From: Branchiostoma lanceolatum
Taxonomy: Eukaryota; Chordata; Leptocardii; Amphioxiformes; Branchiostomatidae
Length of the DNA: 64,000 bases
NCBI RefSeq assembly: GCF_035083965.1
Contig: NC_089727.1
Span: 21,822,269 to 21,886,268 of the forward strand
Reading direction: 5' to 3'
Of this stretch, positions 46,701-58,022 are shown piece by piece. Every line of letters starts with the position of its first letter. Position 1 is the first letter of the stretch. The position numbers and the translations under genes were made by a program. Below the pieces are notes generated by a model, which worked only from the letters and a program-made list of their open reading frames with translations, ran no database searches and was not told the origin of the DNA.

Positions 46701-49700
46701 ATATTGTGTTATCTGGTGCGGCTTTTCTTAGACAGAAGCAAAAAACGCCCGGCGTAAAGTGTTTTTTTAATGGTGACCACCCGGGCCAAATATTGGCAGA
46801 ATTAGCCCGTCGACGTCAGCCGCTGGCAACGAAGATGAAGGTTTAGATAAGATAATGTTTCTTTGTTACGAAATAGGAGATTTTTTCTCAACCTCACAGC
46901 TAAATCATACAATGATGGGAATTGGGATACTACGTAACGTTAAAATGTGCGGATTCTGATTACTGCAGACGGTAGATGAACAACGATATTTAATAAACTC
47001 AATATATCCTTGGTCTATCTGATTCTGAAATCTACGAGTTGGTGTGGAGCTTTGCTTTTGTGAAGGAGAGATATTTAGATATTTGCCCGTCGGCTAAAAC
47101 AAACATCAGTTTTATGTATATTTTGTTGTCCGGGTTTGTGTTTCTAAGACATTAGGCCATAAAAACACCTCCAATCTTATATTTCTGTATTCATTTTATG
47201 TACAGACTGGGGTGTTTTTTCACGTCACATAAATCTGGACTGCAGTGCGTATCACTATGCTAGATAGAAATATTAACTTCATCACACGACACGCATGAAC
47301 TATTATCAACATAGGTCCATGTCACAGTACAATACACACACATGTTCACCTTGCAATGAATTGTGTCCATAGTATGTTGTTCCGGAAGATGTTATTTATT
47401 TGACTCGACGTATTCAATTTTCGTCGCCGTTTATATACTTTTATAGTCGATAGAACGATTTACTAGTTCTTTAATGCAACATTTGCATTGTTAATCTAAG
47501 GGTTTTCCAAGCTGTCGTTGTCGATAAGACACAGACGCATGTTTTTACACCTTCCTTGGCAGGTATTGTGTAACTGTGAAATACCAGTAATCAGACTGTT
47601 CAAAACTAAATCTATACAATAAACATACCTGGTGTTTCACAGGTTATTGTGTCTATCTCCATGCAAATTTTTTGTAAAAGAAAGCCCAGCCAATAGCATC
47701 TATTCTGGCACGTGGTTTCAAAACCAGGGCCAATCAACGCTCATGTCACCATTTTCAAATATATCAGTTGGCATTTCAGGAGTTGGCATTTGTGTGCAGA
47801 TATGTACTGTTGCTGTCTCTTGTGGACTAGCGTGTGTTATGTAGCCATGCCTGGGATCATTTGGAGCTTGGTTACTATTCTACGACGAGACTGAAGCAAG
47901 GCGCTTGAATGCAGACCATTGTGACATGGAGCTACCGTTGTGACGTCCTTCAAAAGCACTACAGCCCGGACTTTTGACTTCGGCTTTTCCCCGGACTTTT
48001 AGACGGATAAAGAATGTGGAAATTGCAACGGCTTGTCTGTCTGGATTGTGAAGCAACTGCAACCCTCGCTCGTTTTGATTGGAGCGACGAATCATACGGA
48101 CTGCGCTACCCCGACAGGCTAGGTTTCAGTACGATACTTCTGCGCCACTCACGCCCAGACGAGAGCAGATGACGACGTCTTCAAGAAGCTAGAACAAATA
48201 GACGCTAGCGCTGGCGTTTCAAAGGACTACCCGAACAATCGTAATCCGTACAACCGAAGAGCTGGTGGTTAATAACATCAAGGAGGTTATGACATGAATA
48301 AAATGAGACATCTTTGTAAACACCGACAAGTAATATTTCAGACGGAATAAATGTGGCGCTATCACGATATTAATAAAAACGTGAGAAATGGGGAAAGTGG
48401 GGAGGGGGCAAAATCCAGTAGAGGGGGGGGGGGCAGTAGCCTTGAAGCTGCTTTCCATGACAAAAAAAAATATTGAAGGCGTAACCGGGTGTCTCCAGCT
48501 GGGCCGCGAATGCGGGAAGATAATTAGGTGATAATTGCTGCTAAATTATGCACATCACATCGCCACACGGACCATTACACGGTGAATTTCCTGCTATACC
48601 GCACAGCCGCACTACATAGGACAGAACCTAGGGAGATAATTAGGTGATAATTGCCGCTAAATTATGCACATTACATCGCCACACGGACCAATACACGTTG
48701 CATTTCCTGCAGTGTATGGTCATTTCAAGGGTATATGTCCGGGTGTGTAAGGCCCTTTATACTTCCTATACACGGCAGTGGTCCATTTCCGAGAGAATCT
48801 AGGGAACGTACGGGACCGGACGCGCAACGTAAACAGGTCCGAAATCCCATGATTCTGAAGGAAATGCAAAATTTCCATGAATGTGTACGGCAATTTCTGA
48901 CCCGGAAATTCGGCTTTCCGCGCAGTGAAATGTGGGCCTAATTAGCATAATTAATGAGAAACTACAATAATTCCATACTAGTAAATGACGGCAATTTCAT
49001 ACTTGTGGCATTAGGAAGTTGTGTGAATGTGAACACCATTGAATCAAATTATGCTAATAAGGAGGGAGCTTATTTGCATAATTGATGATAAATGTTAGCA
49101 TAACCTTCTTTGTTAAGCTCATAGTCATAACAAGGAGGTTTGGACAACTTATGTTATTTGGGTGAAGAGGATCAACTGGTATGATTGATGATTGATGAAA
49201 AACACTCCTAATACGTCAGTCATAAAGGTCAAAATCATTTGACGAAGGTATGAGGTCGTAGAACTCTTGTTCTGAATAAATAGATTGATAGTTTGACAAA
49301 AACATTTTTCCAGGAAAGGGACTTACCGAGGAGAGGTGGTAACCAGTTGACGTTGACCTCACAGTGCGCGTCCATGAACACAAGCACGTTGCCCCTGGCA
49401 ACCTCGACCCCCCGCAGCCTGGCTCTGATCAGTCCTTCCCTCTTGTTCGTGCGCACGATGTGAACTTTGGGAAACGTGGCCATGTACTCCTCCAGTGGAG
49501 CCCCGCAATGTTCTGCTAGGTAAAACAATGCTGCGTTAGTGGAAAGAATCGAATACCCGGTCTTCTTTTCAGCTTTAGTTCATTTCTGTTGGTAAAGTAC
49601 TTACTTACTGCCCTTTATGCCTCCCGGCATGTAGGGCAGCAACAAAAGTTCGCCAGTTCCGTCTGTTCTGGGCAAGGCTCTGGATGCTGTTCCAGGTGTG

Positions 49701-52700
49701 GCCAAAGCACTTCAGTTCTCCTGCTACTGTTCTTCACCATGTGTTTTTTGGTCTGCCTTGTTTTCTCCTACCTTCCGGGGTCCAGTTCATTGATACTCTT
49801 GCTATGTCGTTTTGATCTTTCCTCAACACATGCCCTATCCATTTCCATCTCCTTCGGAGGATGATTGTTTCCATGCACTCTTGTTTACATTTGTTTAAGA
49901 GTTCCTCATTTGAAAGAGTCTTTGGCCAGAAGATGCGAAGAATTCTTCTCAAACTTTTGGTGTGAAAGGTTGACAATTTTTGAAGATCTTTCTTTGTCAT
50001 CCTCCAACATTCTGAGCCATATAGTAGGGTTGACAGGACACAACTTTGGTAAAGTTTAAGTTTTGTTTTTGTAGAATACTGTTGTGACCTACTTGGTAAA
50101 GTACATAATGAGAAATAAACACATCAACCGTTCTCCAACTCAAAATATTTCACTCACCGGATTTTCAACCGAATCATTCGGCCTACATCAGCTATTTGAC
50201 TCTCCCCGGGCGGTACTGACTCCCAACAACCTTTGACCCAGTGATGACGTCACGCGTGCGTAATCACGTGTCTACAGCACTTGGGTCAAATAACTGATGA
50301 AGAACGGGTGATTCGGTTGAAAATTCAGGTGAGTGAATATCTTATAATCGGAGAACATTTTTTCTCATTTTACCCTGTCTTCTTGGAATAAGTATAAGCT
50401 CGAGTGAATACAATTTAATTTTCCAACGAATGCACTTCGTTTATAGACAACAAATATTGAATCTTGTACCTCCTGGTTTAGAAGAAAAGCAATGGACCAC
50501 CTATACTACTCACCTTTGCTACTGAAGTCGTCTACCAGGATCATCTCTCCAAGCAGATGTGGCGGGGTCCTGCCGATGACTCCGTGCACGGTACGAAGCA
50601 GGGTGCTCCAGTGTTCGTTATAGAACGGGATGATCACACTGACGTTGGACAGCCGGGGTTGGTAGAGTCTTTCCTTACATCTGTGGGAAGATTGAATTGG
50701 TCAGCAAGGTAGCTTCTAGACTGTTTGTTTGTAATTGTTTGTTGGTTCGCGCAAATAAAAAAGAAACAGAGGCAAATAGATATGCAAAATGTAACAATAG
50801 TGCAAGAGGAGGGAGGAAACCCGGGAGGCTTTTCTAAGCCCTCCTCCTACAAATTAACTAATAATGATAATGAAATGCAATTATAAACAAAACCATAGAT
50901 ACAAAAAATATCTAATACACTTCAATAGAAGCAAATCTTAATGGAACGCAAAAATACATAAATAGATCAATAAGTATACAACAAACCAATAATAATGTGT
51001 CAAGGAATACTACAAAATGAATATCAGACTAACGAAAAAATTAGATTTGATATTTCATGATAGAGATAATGATTAAGATTTTATTTTAGATAACAAGGTC
51101 GAGGGTTTGAATACCGACGTACGGATCATTTGGTGTTATTGATCCTGAAGTGAGTGAAATATACTTATATTTAGCATGGATATTCATCGTTGACGGTACA
51201 TAGGCCTACGAAAGTATAAAATCGAAGGTGGTTGGCTGGGGACGGGGGGCGATGCCCACTTCCAACTACTTTTTCCCTACTGCTTACTTCACCCATCAGG
51301 TTGTGCGCAGCAATCGATAGTCATACAATCGTTTGAGGTTAGCAAATGATCTAAGGGAGGCTGAGTTAAACGGGGGACGATCTACACTTCCAGCAACAAT
51401 TGACCGTTTGCTTACTCCTCACTTAAAAATTCTATAGGGTTTCATACCCTGAGCAATCCAATAAGTTGTTCTAGATTTTGGCGAGTCCATTCCCTGGCGT
51501 TGGGAGGATGTTCAACCATTTTTAACAAACCCTGAGACGGCTTACTGTGGGTCTCTCGTATCCGGCAGCGCCCTTTCTACGGAGATCTTGTCACTGACGT
51601 GCGCGTTGAACCCGTTGCCAAGGTAACCGAAACTCTTCCTCTTGTTGTCTTCAGTGGTGTACACATACGGTCTGCCATATTCCCCAGGACCTTAGATAAA
51701 CAAGAAGATACACCAGGGTTCTCATCATATAGTTAGACAATGTTAGGACCTACATATGAAAAGTTCAGGGATGAAATTTAATTTCATTAACTAAAGGTTA
51801 ATGACCTGATTTTCAAGTGATGACGTACCGCCAAGCCAAGGTCCTTCGATAACCGAATAAACCACCGAGTGAGTGAAACAAACGAGGTAGGTCACTGGAA
51901 TGGAAGGGTGTCATGTCACTGAAAAAATCACGAGAAAAGTTGGTTGACGACTTTGTTATCATGAAATATATGTGATCAAATAAGAATGAAGCCTTTTGAT
52001 AGGTCCACACAGCCTGGCTATATGCCAACGTCTTATACTGGTCAACCAACTACAAAATGATGCTCTAATTTAACTGGCTGATAAAGATAAAGATCTAATA
52101 AAGTTCCTCCCTCTCATTTTTGGCAGTCGAATAATCACCAAGCAGACGTTAGAAGGCAAAAATATTACGCTCTTTTCTGTTACAAACGGTACGTTGAAGT
52201 TGTGATTCGTAAGAGAAACAAGTTGCCTTCCAACATATGCGAATGCCGCGCGTGCACGCCGGTATGAAAACCAATATGTAACGGCTTAATAACGTTTTTA
52301 CGGTCATTCATGGATTCCCAGAAAGTGCTCACGGGACAGGTGAAAGACGTTTCCGCTTCCGCTTCCGGTTTATATGATGCGATGTATTATACGGTATATT
52401 GTAGTGATGTTGTGGTGTTATTCAAAGTGTCATTCTAACGGAAATCTTGTCAATTCATTGACTGATTAGATACGACAAGCCGGAAGATCACATAACAAGC
52501 TCGCTTCTCAAATGCTGAAGCATGGAATATAGTCAAACGTTACATCGGACCATTCGAACACATCCTAATCACAGCAAAGAAAACAAAATGATACAGGCTA
52601 CATGTCATGGTTTTCGGGACTAGCCAAAAAATTTATGAAATGAACAATTCAGATAGAAAGAAAGGGGGGTTGGCAAGAGAAATAACTGGAGGAGAATGCT

Positions 52701-55700
52701 AAAGAATGAACGAGCATTTCAATAAGCGAAACGTTAAGAAAGAACAGAAAAACGAGAAGGGTGGATAACACTGGTTGCAAGTATGATTTGAGTCATCAGC
52801 AATAAGAGTCATCAAAATTTACCTCAGTCTCATCTTAACATTAATATATCTTCATCTTTGTAAACAAATGTCATCGCTATTACTTCTGTTTGCTGTCTTA
52901 ATCTTCACAGAGAAAGAAATATCGTCTACACAATATCTCTATTGAGTCTCGATCCCGGCTATGGCTTGGCTTTAACGTGATTACTGCGTACCGCCAGGAT
53001 ATCAAATAACAACCACCCTGCCTGTCACTACTGTAAGTTCAGCACCAAGGAGAGGCCTTCATTAGTCTATATAGGCAAACCTTAACCTAAACACAACACA
53101 ATGGCCCACAGACACAGGTCCATGCTCTAGGTTTGGCTGTCTCCCATTACGTGACCAACGGCTTACTAAGTTCACTGTGTAGTGTCACAAAACATCTGCC
53201 AAGGTAGTTTTATATGACTTATTGGATCTTGGTGTCATCCTAGATCCAAGCACTGGCATCTTTTGGATTATGTTATTGTAAGATCGAAAGATCAACGTGA
53301 TGTAAGGATCACCCGCACAATGCGGGGGGCTGACGAATGCTGGACTGATCATCGCCTAGTTCGTTCTACAATGAACATTTCATTGAAGAAGAAAGTGCGA
53401 AAAGGTCCCAAAGTAACAAGACGAACTTTCAACACTAATAAGTTACAAACTCTGTCCGAAAGGGAACTGTTTCAGACTGATCTGCGCAAGCGCCTAACTC
53501 AGCTTGGACCTACCCATTCCGGAAGTGTGGCAGAGCAATGGGAAACACTTAAAAACGTTCTGCTCCAAACCTGTAGAACACCATTGGTCTCCACAAACGT
53601 GTGAATGAAGACTGGTTTGATGAGCACGATAGTGAGATTCAAGACCTGATTAACAAGAAACGCCAAGCATTTGTATGCTGGCAAGATGACTTTCACAATG
53701 CTGAAAAGCACAAGCGCTTTTCACTTCTTAAGGCTGAAGTACAAACCCGTATACGTGATATGAAGAACACATGGTGGGAAACAAAAGCACAAGAACTTCA
53801 AGCCTTGGCAGACCGACATGACATGCGTAACTTTTTCCAAGCCACGAAAGCGCTTTATGGTCCAACCAAGTCTGGTTTGGCACCCCTAAAATCTGAAGAT
53901 GGTAGTATTCTGTATAAAGATGAAGCCAGCATCCAAGCCAGGTGGAAGGAACACTTTAAGAAACTCCTCAACCGAGAATCCACTGTCAGTGAGACAACGA
54001 TTTCACAGCTACCGATGTATCCGCCAAAAAATGATCTTGCTGAACCCCCCCTTCCCCAAGAAGTTGAAAAGGCGGTCCAGCAATTGAGAAACAACAAAGC
54101 AAGCGGGCCGGACAGTATCCCTGCTGAGGTTTACAAGTTCGGCGGACCCGACCTCACAGCTCGAGTCCACAGTCTGCTTCTGCGAATCTGGGAGGATGAA
54201 ACTCTTCCAGACGACCTTAAGAACGCAGTAATAACTATTATCTACAAAAAAGGTGATAGATCAGACTGTGGGAATTACCGGGGAATCGCCCTTCTGTCAA
54301 CGGCTGGTAAAATCTTGGCAAGAGTACTCCTGAATCGACTCCTTCCCCTGAGCGAGGGAATACTGCCTGAAACTCAGTGTGGTTTTAGGCCATCCAGAGG
54401 TACTGTAGACATGATTTTCACTGCCAGACAAATACAAGAGAAATGTACAGAACAACGACAGCCCCTCTTCATGGCCTTTATTGATCTGACTAAGGCTTTC
54501 GATTCCTTGAATCGTGAAGCACTTTGGAAGATACTGAAGCGGTTTGGTTGCCCGGATAAATTCATAACAATACTTCGACTGCTACACGATGGAATGACTG
54601 CCAAGGTACTCTACAATGGCTCAGAAACTGAACCATTTACGATTAAGACCGGTGTAAAACAAGGGTGTATATTAGCACCCACAATATTTGACATTTACCT
54701 GTTTGCTGTTCTGCTACTGATCAAAGACCACCTTCCACCTGGAGTGACAATCAGATACCGTTATGACGGCAGTATTTTCAACCTAAGACGTCTCAATGCT
54801 GTCACTAAAGTCCAGAAGGTTGTTGTTAATGACCTCCAGTATGCTGATGATTGTAAACTCGTAGCCCACCAGGCTCAAGACCTACAAGACACTCTTGACT
54901 TGTTCAACTCTGCATACAAACTTCTTGGCCTGACTACAAACAAGTCAAAGACTAAAGTCATGATCCAACCAGCTCCTGGGCAACAACTACCAGCAGTAAG
55001 TTTCTACATGGATGGAGTACGCCTTGAATGTGTCAAACACTTCTGCTACCTTGGCAGCACTCTTAACAACAGAGGAAACATTGACGATGACATTTCACAC
55101 AGGCAAGGAAGCGCTTGCGCAGCCTTTGGAAACTTAAGGGGAAGGGTTTTCGACAACAAAAACCTGAAGACAACAGCAAAGCTTCAAGTTTATAAAGCCG
55201 TAGTGCTCCCAACACTTCTTTATGGATGCGAGGCTTGGGTCACCTATCGACGACATCTCAAGACTCTCGAACAGTTTCACCAACGCTCACTACGTCGTAT
55301 TCTGAACATCTCTTGGACAGACTACCGTACCAACACTAGTGTGCTAGCTGAAGCTGGCTCCTGTAGTATAGAGGCACTCATTATGCGTAGCCAACTACGA
55401 TGGACTGGTCACTGTGTCCGGATGCCAGAAAACCGGCTCCCCAAACAGACCCTGTTTGGACAACTGGATCAAGGGACACGGCCTAGGGGTGGACAGAGAA
55501 AGAGATATAAAGACACCCTTAAACACTACTTAAAGAAGGGTCACATTGACCCCACAAACTTTGAAGCTCTCTGCAACGATCGCAGCACCTGGCGTCAGCT
55601 GAGCTACAACAGCGTCACTACTTTTGAAGCTGAGAGGATAGCAGCCGCTGAGGCCAAGAGGAGGGCTAGAAAAGCCCGGCTCCAACAGAACTGATGAACT

Positions 55701-57272
55701 GAAATGACACTATGTAGATTCGCCCTACTCCTTCGAGTGGCTGTCAACACACATATGACAACGAAGCGATCGATGATTGTTTCACTTTGTCCTTTTTTTC
55801 ATTTTGTTTTCAAAGTCAATCAAGAATCAAAGAGTGAAACATGTCCTGATTTGCTGTTTCTTAGCTAAGTCTCTTTCTAACAAGCTTGTGTAGCTTCTTG
55901 CAGTCTCCTTGCATATCATTTAAGATTACAACAATTCCCTTTGGAACAGATGATCATAAGAGGACGTGTTTCAAGTTGCTAATACAGTACATAAAAATGG
56001 TCGCCCAACTACCATATACATCACAGCCCTGCCTTTCAAATCTGTAGATATGGATTCAGGTTCAAAATTGCTCCAAATTTTGGCACGGCTTGTTCAAAGC
56101 AATAAATTACTTACAATAAAATGACTATGGGTTGAAAGATTCCAAACAGGATATCGTTTTTCTATAAAATTAAGCTAAGGCTTTAAGGGACGTGCATTTG
56201 GGTTTGAAATTTAGGCTTCAAAGGTTCAAATCAGTGAATCACAAACAGAAAACACAATTTGGGGCTGAAAGGTCCTAAAACTAATGTTATTTAACTTTTC
56301 CTTCAGTTAGACTATAGAATTAAACAGCCGAGATGCTACTGGGTGATCATGACATCTAGCGTACGGGCCACCGGGTATCTCAGGGGAAATCAACTGCTAG
56401 AAATGGCGACCCGATTCTGTCACAGTCAAAGTCGTGTACCGTATGGGGTTTAAATTTACATATAGAGGTGACTGACCTGAATATGCTGTGCCTGTGACAA
56501 CAAAATTATGAAAAAAATTGAATTCAAAACATGGATTAATGGATGGATTGATGGATGGATGGATGGATTGATAGATGGAAGGATGGATGAATGGATGGAT
56601 GGATTGATGGATGGATGGATGGATAGAAAGAATGACCAAGGAAGTATTGACGGAAGGGCGAAGGAAGGAAGGAAGGAAGGAAGGAAGGAAGGAAGGAAGG
56701 AAGGAAGGAAGGAAGGAAGGAAGGAAGGAAGGAAGGAAGGAAGGAAGGAAGGAAGGAAGGAAGGAAGGAAGGAAGGACGCCCTTGGTCCTTGCTCGGTAC
56801 GCACCTGTCCTGTTCCCCCTCTCTACCCGTCCCCACGGGTTTGTATATTTCCTCTTACCCTGGCCAACCCCGGGCACACTCTTCTGGCCACTCCCGGTGC
56901 CCTATGGATAAATCGGATGATAACCAGATTTGCACACAAGTCTAATAACAATCTACTTAAGTCGTTTCAAAGAGCCTTATTTTCTGGTATGTAGCATCTA
57001 TTTGTAAGGTACAAGGTGTATATCACAGTTAACATTTGACGTAAATCTCAAGTATTTCTTTTCTCTTTCGCAGATTCACAGATTGACAAGATGTTTGTTG
57101 TACGTACCCGATAGAACCGTCTGGGTACCAAGTCGCCGTCCCGGTGAGTGCTCAGGCTGTCGGGCTGATCCAGCAGGAAGCTGAAGATGGTGGCGGCGGC
57201 GAAAAGTGCACATCCCGCCAAGGCCACCGATCGGACACGCCGGTACAACCACGACATCAACAAGTTCACCAT
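40617..57272 (-). CDS. GALNT: Polypeptide N-acetylgalactosaminyltransferase, 12 exons, 570 aa
   Basis: Golgi type II membrane enzyme (GT27) that starts mucin-type O-glycosylation by adding GalNAc from UDP-GalNAc to Ser/Thr. Exons (minus strand): 57104-57272, 51546-51690, 50514-50680, 49327-49512, 44341-44423, 43997-44100, 43302-43419, 42792-42902, 42079-42312, 41580-41705, 40872-41015, 40617-40742. The sum is 1713 nt with all phases consistent. A short cytosolic tail precedes a helix at about residues 15-34. The metal-binding D208-A-H210 (FMDAHCEV), W314-GGE and C-S-R-V-G-H342 are present. The lectin domain starts near residue 440 ([11 protein letters not shown]) and ends with QKW and QQW motifs. 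WMDGY and NVGTGLC resemble GALNT10, but a tree is needed. Introns carry LINEs and MITEs. Confidence 0.94.
40872..41015 (-). CDS. GALNT: GALNT exon 11 (lectin beta repeat)
   Basis: 48 codons in phase 0, [20 protein letters not shown] to GNQKWDYDK. Carries a CFD and QKW ricin-B repeat. Confidence 0.93.
41580..41705 (-). CDS. GALNT: GALNT exon 10 (lectin alpha repeat)
   Basis: 42 codons, [17 protein letters not shown] to PLSYPSQ. CLD is kept, but no clear QxW follows, so this repeat may be degenerate. Confidence 0.9.
42079..42312 (-). CDS. GALNT: GALNT exon 9 (end of catalytic domain)
   Basis: 78 codons, [20 protein letters not shown] to PDVLLQGR. The donor CGG|GTATAC is weak in sequence but preserves frame into NVGTGLC. 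Confidence 0.92.
42792..42902 (-). CDS. GALNT: GALNT exon 8
   Basis: 37 codons, [20 protein letters not shown] to LLQILK, with metal-binding His342. Its acceptor region is repeated in the upstream intron. Confidence 0.94.
43302..43419 (-). CDS. GALNT: GALNT exon 7 (WGGE catalytic block)
   Basis: [20 protein letters not shown] to [12 protein letters not shown], the Gal/GalNAc-transferase motif. Confidence 0.95.
43997..44100 (-). CDS. GALNT: GALNT exon 6
   Basis: [20 protein letters not shown] to RPTLPF, acceptor TACTAG, donor TTCAG|GTACGT. Confidence 0.94.
44341..44423 (-). CDS. GALNT: GALNT exon 5 (83 nt)
   Basis: [20 protein letters not shown] to FEYKEQ. Matches the family's IDVID block. 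Confidence 0.93.
44494..44640 (+). mobile_element. SINE 3' fragment
   Basis: GGATAGGACATTAAATGG then CGTGTTTGAGGAGAGCCAC matches the tail of the SINE at 39248-39492 in opposite orientation. The tRNA head is absent. Lies in GALNT intron 4. Confidence 0.7.
46187..46292. repeat. GC-rich short tandem repeat (CCCGCCCGCNCTG type)
   Basis: About five imperfect units of roughly 18-21 bp, strikingly GC-rich against the AT-rich surroundings. Confidence 0.7.
48515..48712. repeat. Tandem duplication, two units of about 116 bp
   Basis: Both contain GATAATTAGGTGATAATTG, CTAAATTATGCACAT, ACATCGCCACACGGACCA and TTTCCTGC. Confidence 0.85.
49327..49512 (-). CDS. GALNT: GALNT exon 4 (DxH motif)
   Basis: [20 protein letters not shown] through [19 protein letters not shown] to [17 protein letters not shown], donor CTCG|GTAAGT. 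The acceptor is a TAGCAG tandem; use of the upstream AG (49515) would add one Ala. Confidence 0.95.
49590..50090 (-). mobile_element. LINE 3' fragment (RT C-terminus)
   Basis: Minus-strand [60 protein letters not shown] and [19 protein letters not shown], ending at a (TAAG)n tail near 49600. It is a different family from the copies at 45 and 17501. Lies in GALNT intron 3, same strand. Confidence 0.87.
50107..50372. mobile_element. MITE with about 70-bp terminal inverted repeats
   Basis: GTTCTCC and CACTCACCGGATTTTCAACC near the left are mirrored by GGTTGAAAATTCAGGTGAGTG and GGAGAAC on the right. AATGAGAAA and TTTCTCATT extend the arms outward. The centre ACAACCTTTGACCCAGTGATG plus ACGTCACGC links it to 37391-37521. 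Confidence 0.85.
50514..50680 (-). CDS. GALNT: GALNT exon 3
   Basis: [20 protein letters not shown] to [10 protein letters not shown]. Contains the family VIIPFYNE block and the LVDDFS nucleotide-binding Asp pair. Confidence 0.95.
51546..51690 (-). CDS. GALNT: GALNT exon 2
   Basis: [20 protein letters not shown] to [12 protein letters not shown], stem to start of catalytic domain. It needs one leading nucleotide, which selects the downstream donor of exon 1. Confidence 0.9.
53222..55790 (+). mobile_element. RTE-like LINE with long open RT frame, in GALNT intron 1 (antisense)
   Basis: 53263-53586 encodes the end of an APE-type endonuclease ([20 protein letters not shown], then [10 protein letters not shown]). 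After one frameshift near 53590, a single 697-codon frame (53601-55694) holds the [26 protein letters not shown], motif A ([14 protein letters not shown]), motif B ([10 protein letters not shown]), motif C (YADDCKL), thumb and YGCEAW, and the basic C-terminus. Most of the endonuclease is missing, so the copy is 5'-truncated and cannot be autonomous. Its intact RT suggests a young insertion. Clade is inferred from motif style only. Confidence 0.9.
55791..56500. other. GALNT intron 1, unremarkable part
   Basis: AT-rich; I see no exon with flanking splice sites and no repeat beyond a possible LINE 3' UTR at its start. Confidence 0.4.
56530..56777. repeat. (GGAT)n and (GGAA)n microsatellites
   Basis: A GGAT/TGAT run (about 56530-56630) followed by about 30 uninterrupted GGAA units (56656-56776). 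They generate long spurious frames on both strands. Confidence 0.95.
57104..57272 (-). CDS. GALNT: GALNT exon 1 (signal anchor)
   Basis: [20 protein letters not shown], hydrophobic [14 protein letters not shown] and a short stem to FYRVR. Two overlapping donors (GG|GTACGT at 57108 and TAC|GTACAA at 57104) exist; only the second keeps frame with exon 2. Confidence 0.8.
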
Positions 57273-57954
57273 GATAGTAGATTGAGTGCACTGCAAGCTG
57301 TAATCTAGCAGCAAACAAGCCGGCTTCTTGAGGACAAGGTCAAGAATCCAAGCCTAGCACTCGTATAACTGAACCCTAGTTTTGCTTGCTACTGGTAGGC
57401 GGTGCAATCTTACTCGTCGGCGTTGTCCGCTGTTACGTAAGCCACGAAACGCGAGTATCACAGACTAGATTTCCTACACATTCATTTCCTACACACCCGA
57501 GCCTCAACTGTTACTCAGCGCTAGTGTTGCAGACTCCGCGAAGCAAAGTGGCCGATTCGAGGCGACATTTCCTCATAATCCTTCTCTTCTTTTGAACACG
57601 AATTTTTGAACACGGTATGGCGAATTTGAGCTGGTAAAGAAAGTGCCTTCAGGGTATTGAATGCATAAAATTCAGCGATGCAAATGTATAAAATGGCATA
57701 CCGTTTTCCGCAAAGCCAGTTGAAATGTCGTTGCTGTATCAGATTATTGAAACTATTCGGAGTCGCTTTGAGAAAATCGCATCAGCATGTTGGAGCGCTA
57801 CAAACGGATTAGTGGATTGAGAGTAGACGGAGAGGTTGGGACAGACGGCTGTTATGAGTTTTGCTGCCATACATTATTCATGGTCACTGTTATAATCTAC
57901 TTTTATCCGCCAAAATATCGCCCAGCGTTGCATTATCAAGATAAACAGCGTGAG

Positions 57955-58022
57955 TCGGCACATGTGGTGAGCGCACCTGCTCCTTGGTCAAAAGGTCACG
58001 AGTTCGAATCCTGCGCGATGTT
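57955..58022 (+). mobile_element. tRNA-like sequence (SINE head or tRNA relic)
   Basis: ATGTGGTGAGCGCACC resembles an A box and GGTCACGAGTTCGAATCCTG is a good B box, with tRNA-like spacing. The acceptor stem does not pair well, so it is not called a functional tRNA. Confidence 0.5.

Larger units (their letters stand above)
45620..48757. mobile_element. Nested 3.1-kb inverted-terminal element
   Basis: Left end AGGGCCCTTACACACCCG faces right end CGGGTGTGTAAGGCCCTT (one base shifted), and AAATTCACCGTGTAATGGT at 45640 faces its complement at 48571-48589. A GC-rich proline-coding minisatellite (46190-46290) and a 116-bp tandem duplication (48515-48710) lie inside. Confidence 0.5.
44720..49140. 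mobile_element. Composite AT-rich repeat element in GALNT intron 4
   Basis: Starts with a CTTCGTCGACGAAG palindrome and GAGAAGGTTAT and ends near GCATAACCTTCTTTG. Two internal units (about 45155-45350 and 45390-45585) share GATGGTCAT, TATGCAAATCA, CATAATTAATGAGG and GAAGAGAG blocks; a further relative lies at 48935-49100. Nested inside are matching inverted ends at 45620-45637 and 48740-48757. I see no transposase frame, so it looks non-autonomous. The borders are approximate. Confidence 0.55.

Noticed and set aside
51813-52049. Missing GALNT exon
   Set aside because: The frame has no stem-like or catalytic similarity, and the phase problem is solved by the alternative exon 1 donor.
53263-55694. 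A host gene for an endonuclease or reverse transcriptase
   Set aside because: All domains are LINE type and the 5' half is missing; it is a mobile element.
56397-56994. Open frames rich in KEGR or FLPS repeats
   Set aside because: Generated by the (GGAA)n and (GGAT)n microsatellites.
57955-58022. Functional tRNA gene
   Set aside because: A and B boxes are present but the acceptor stem does not close; a SINE head or relic is more likely.
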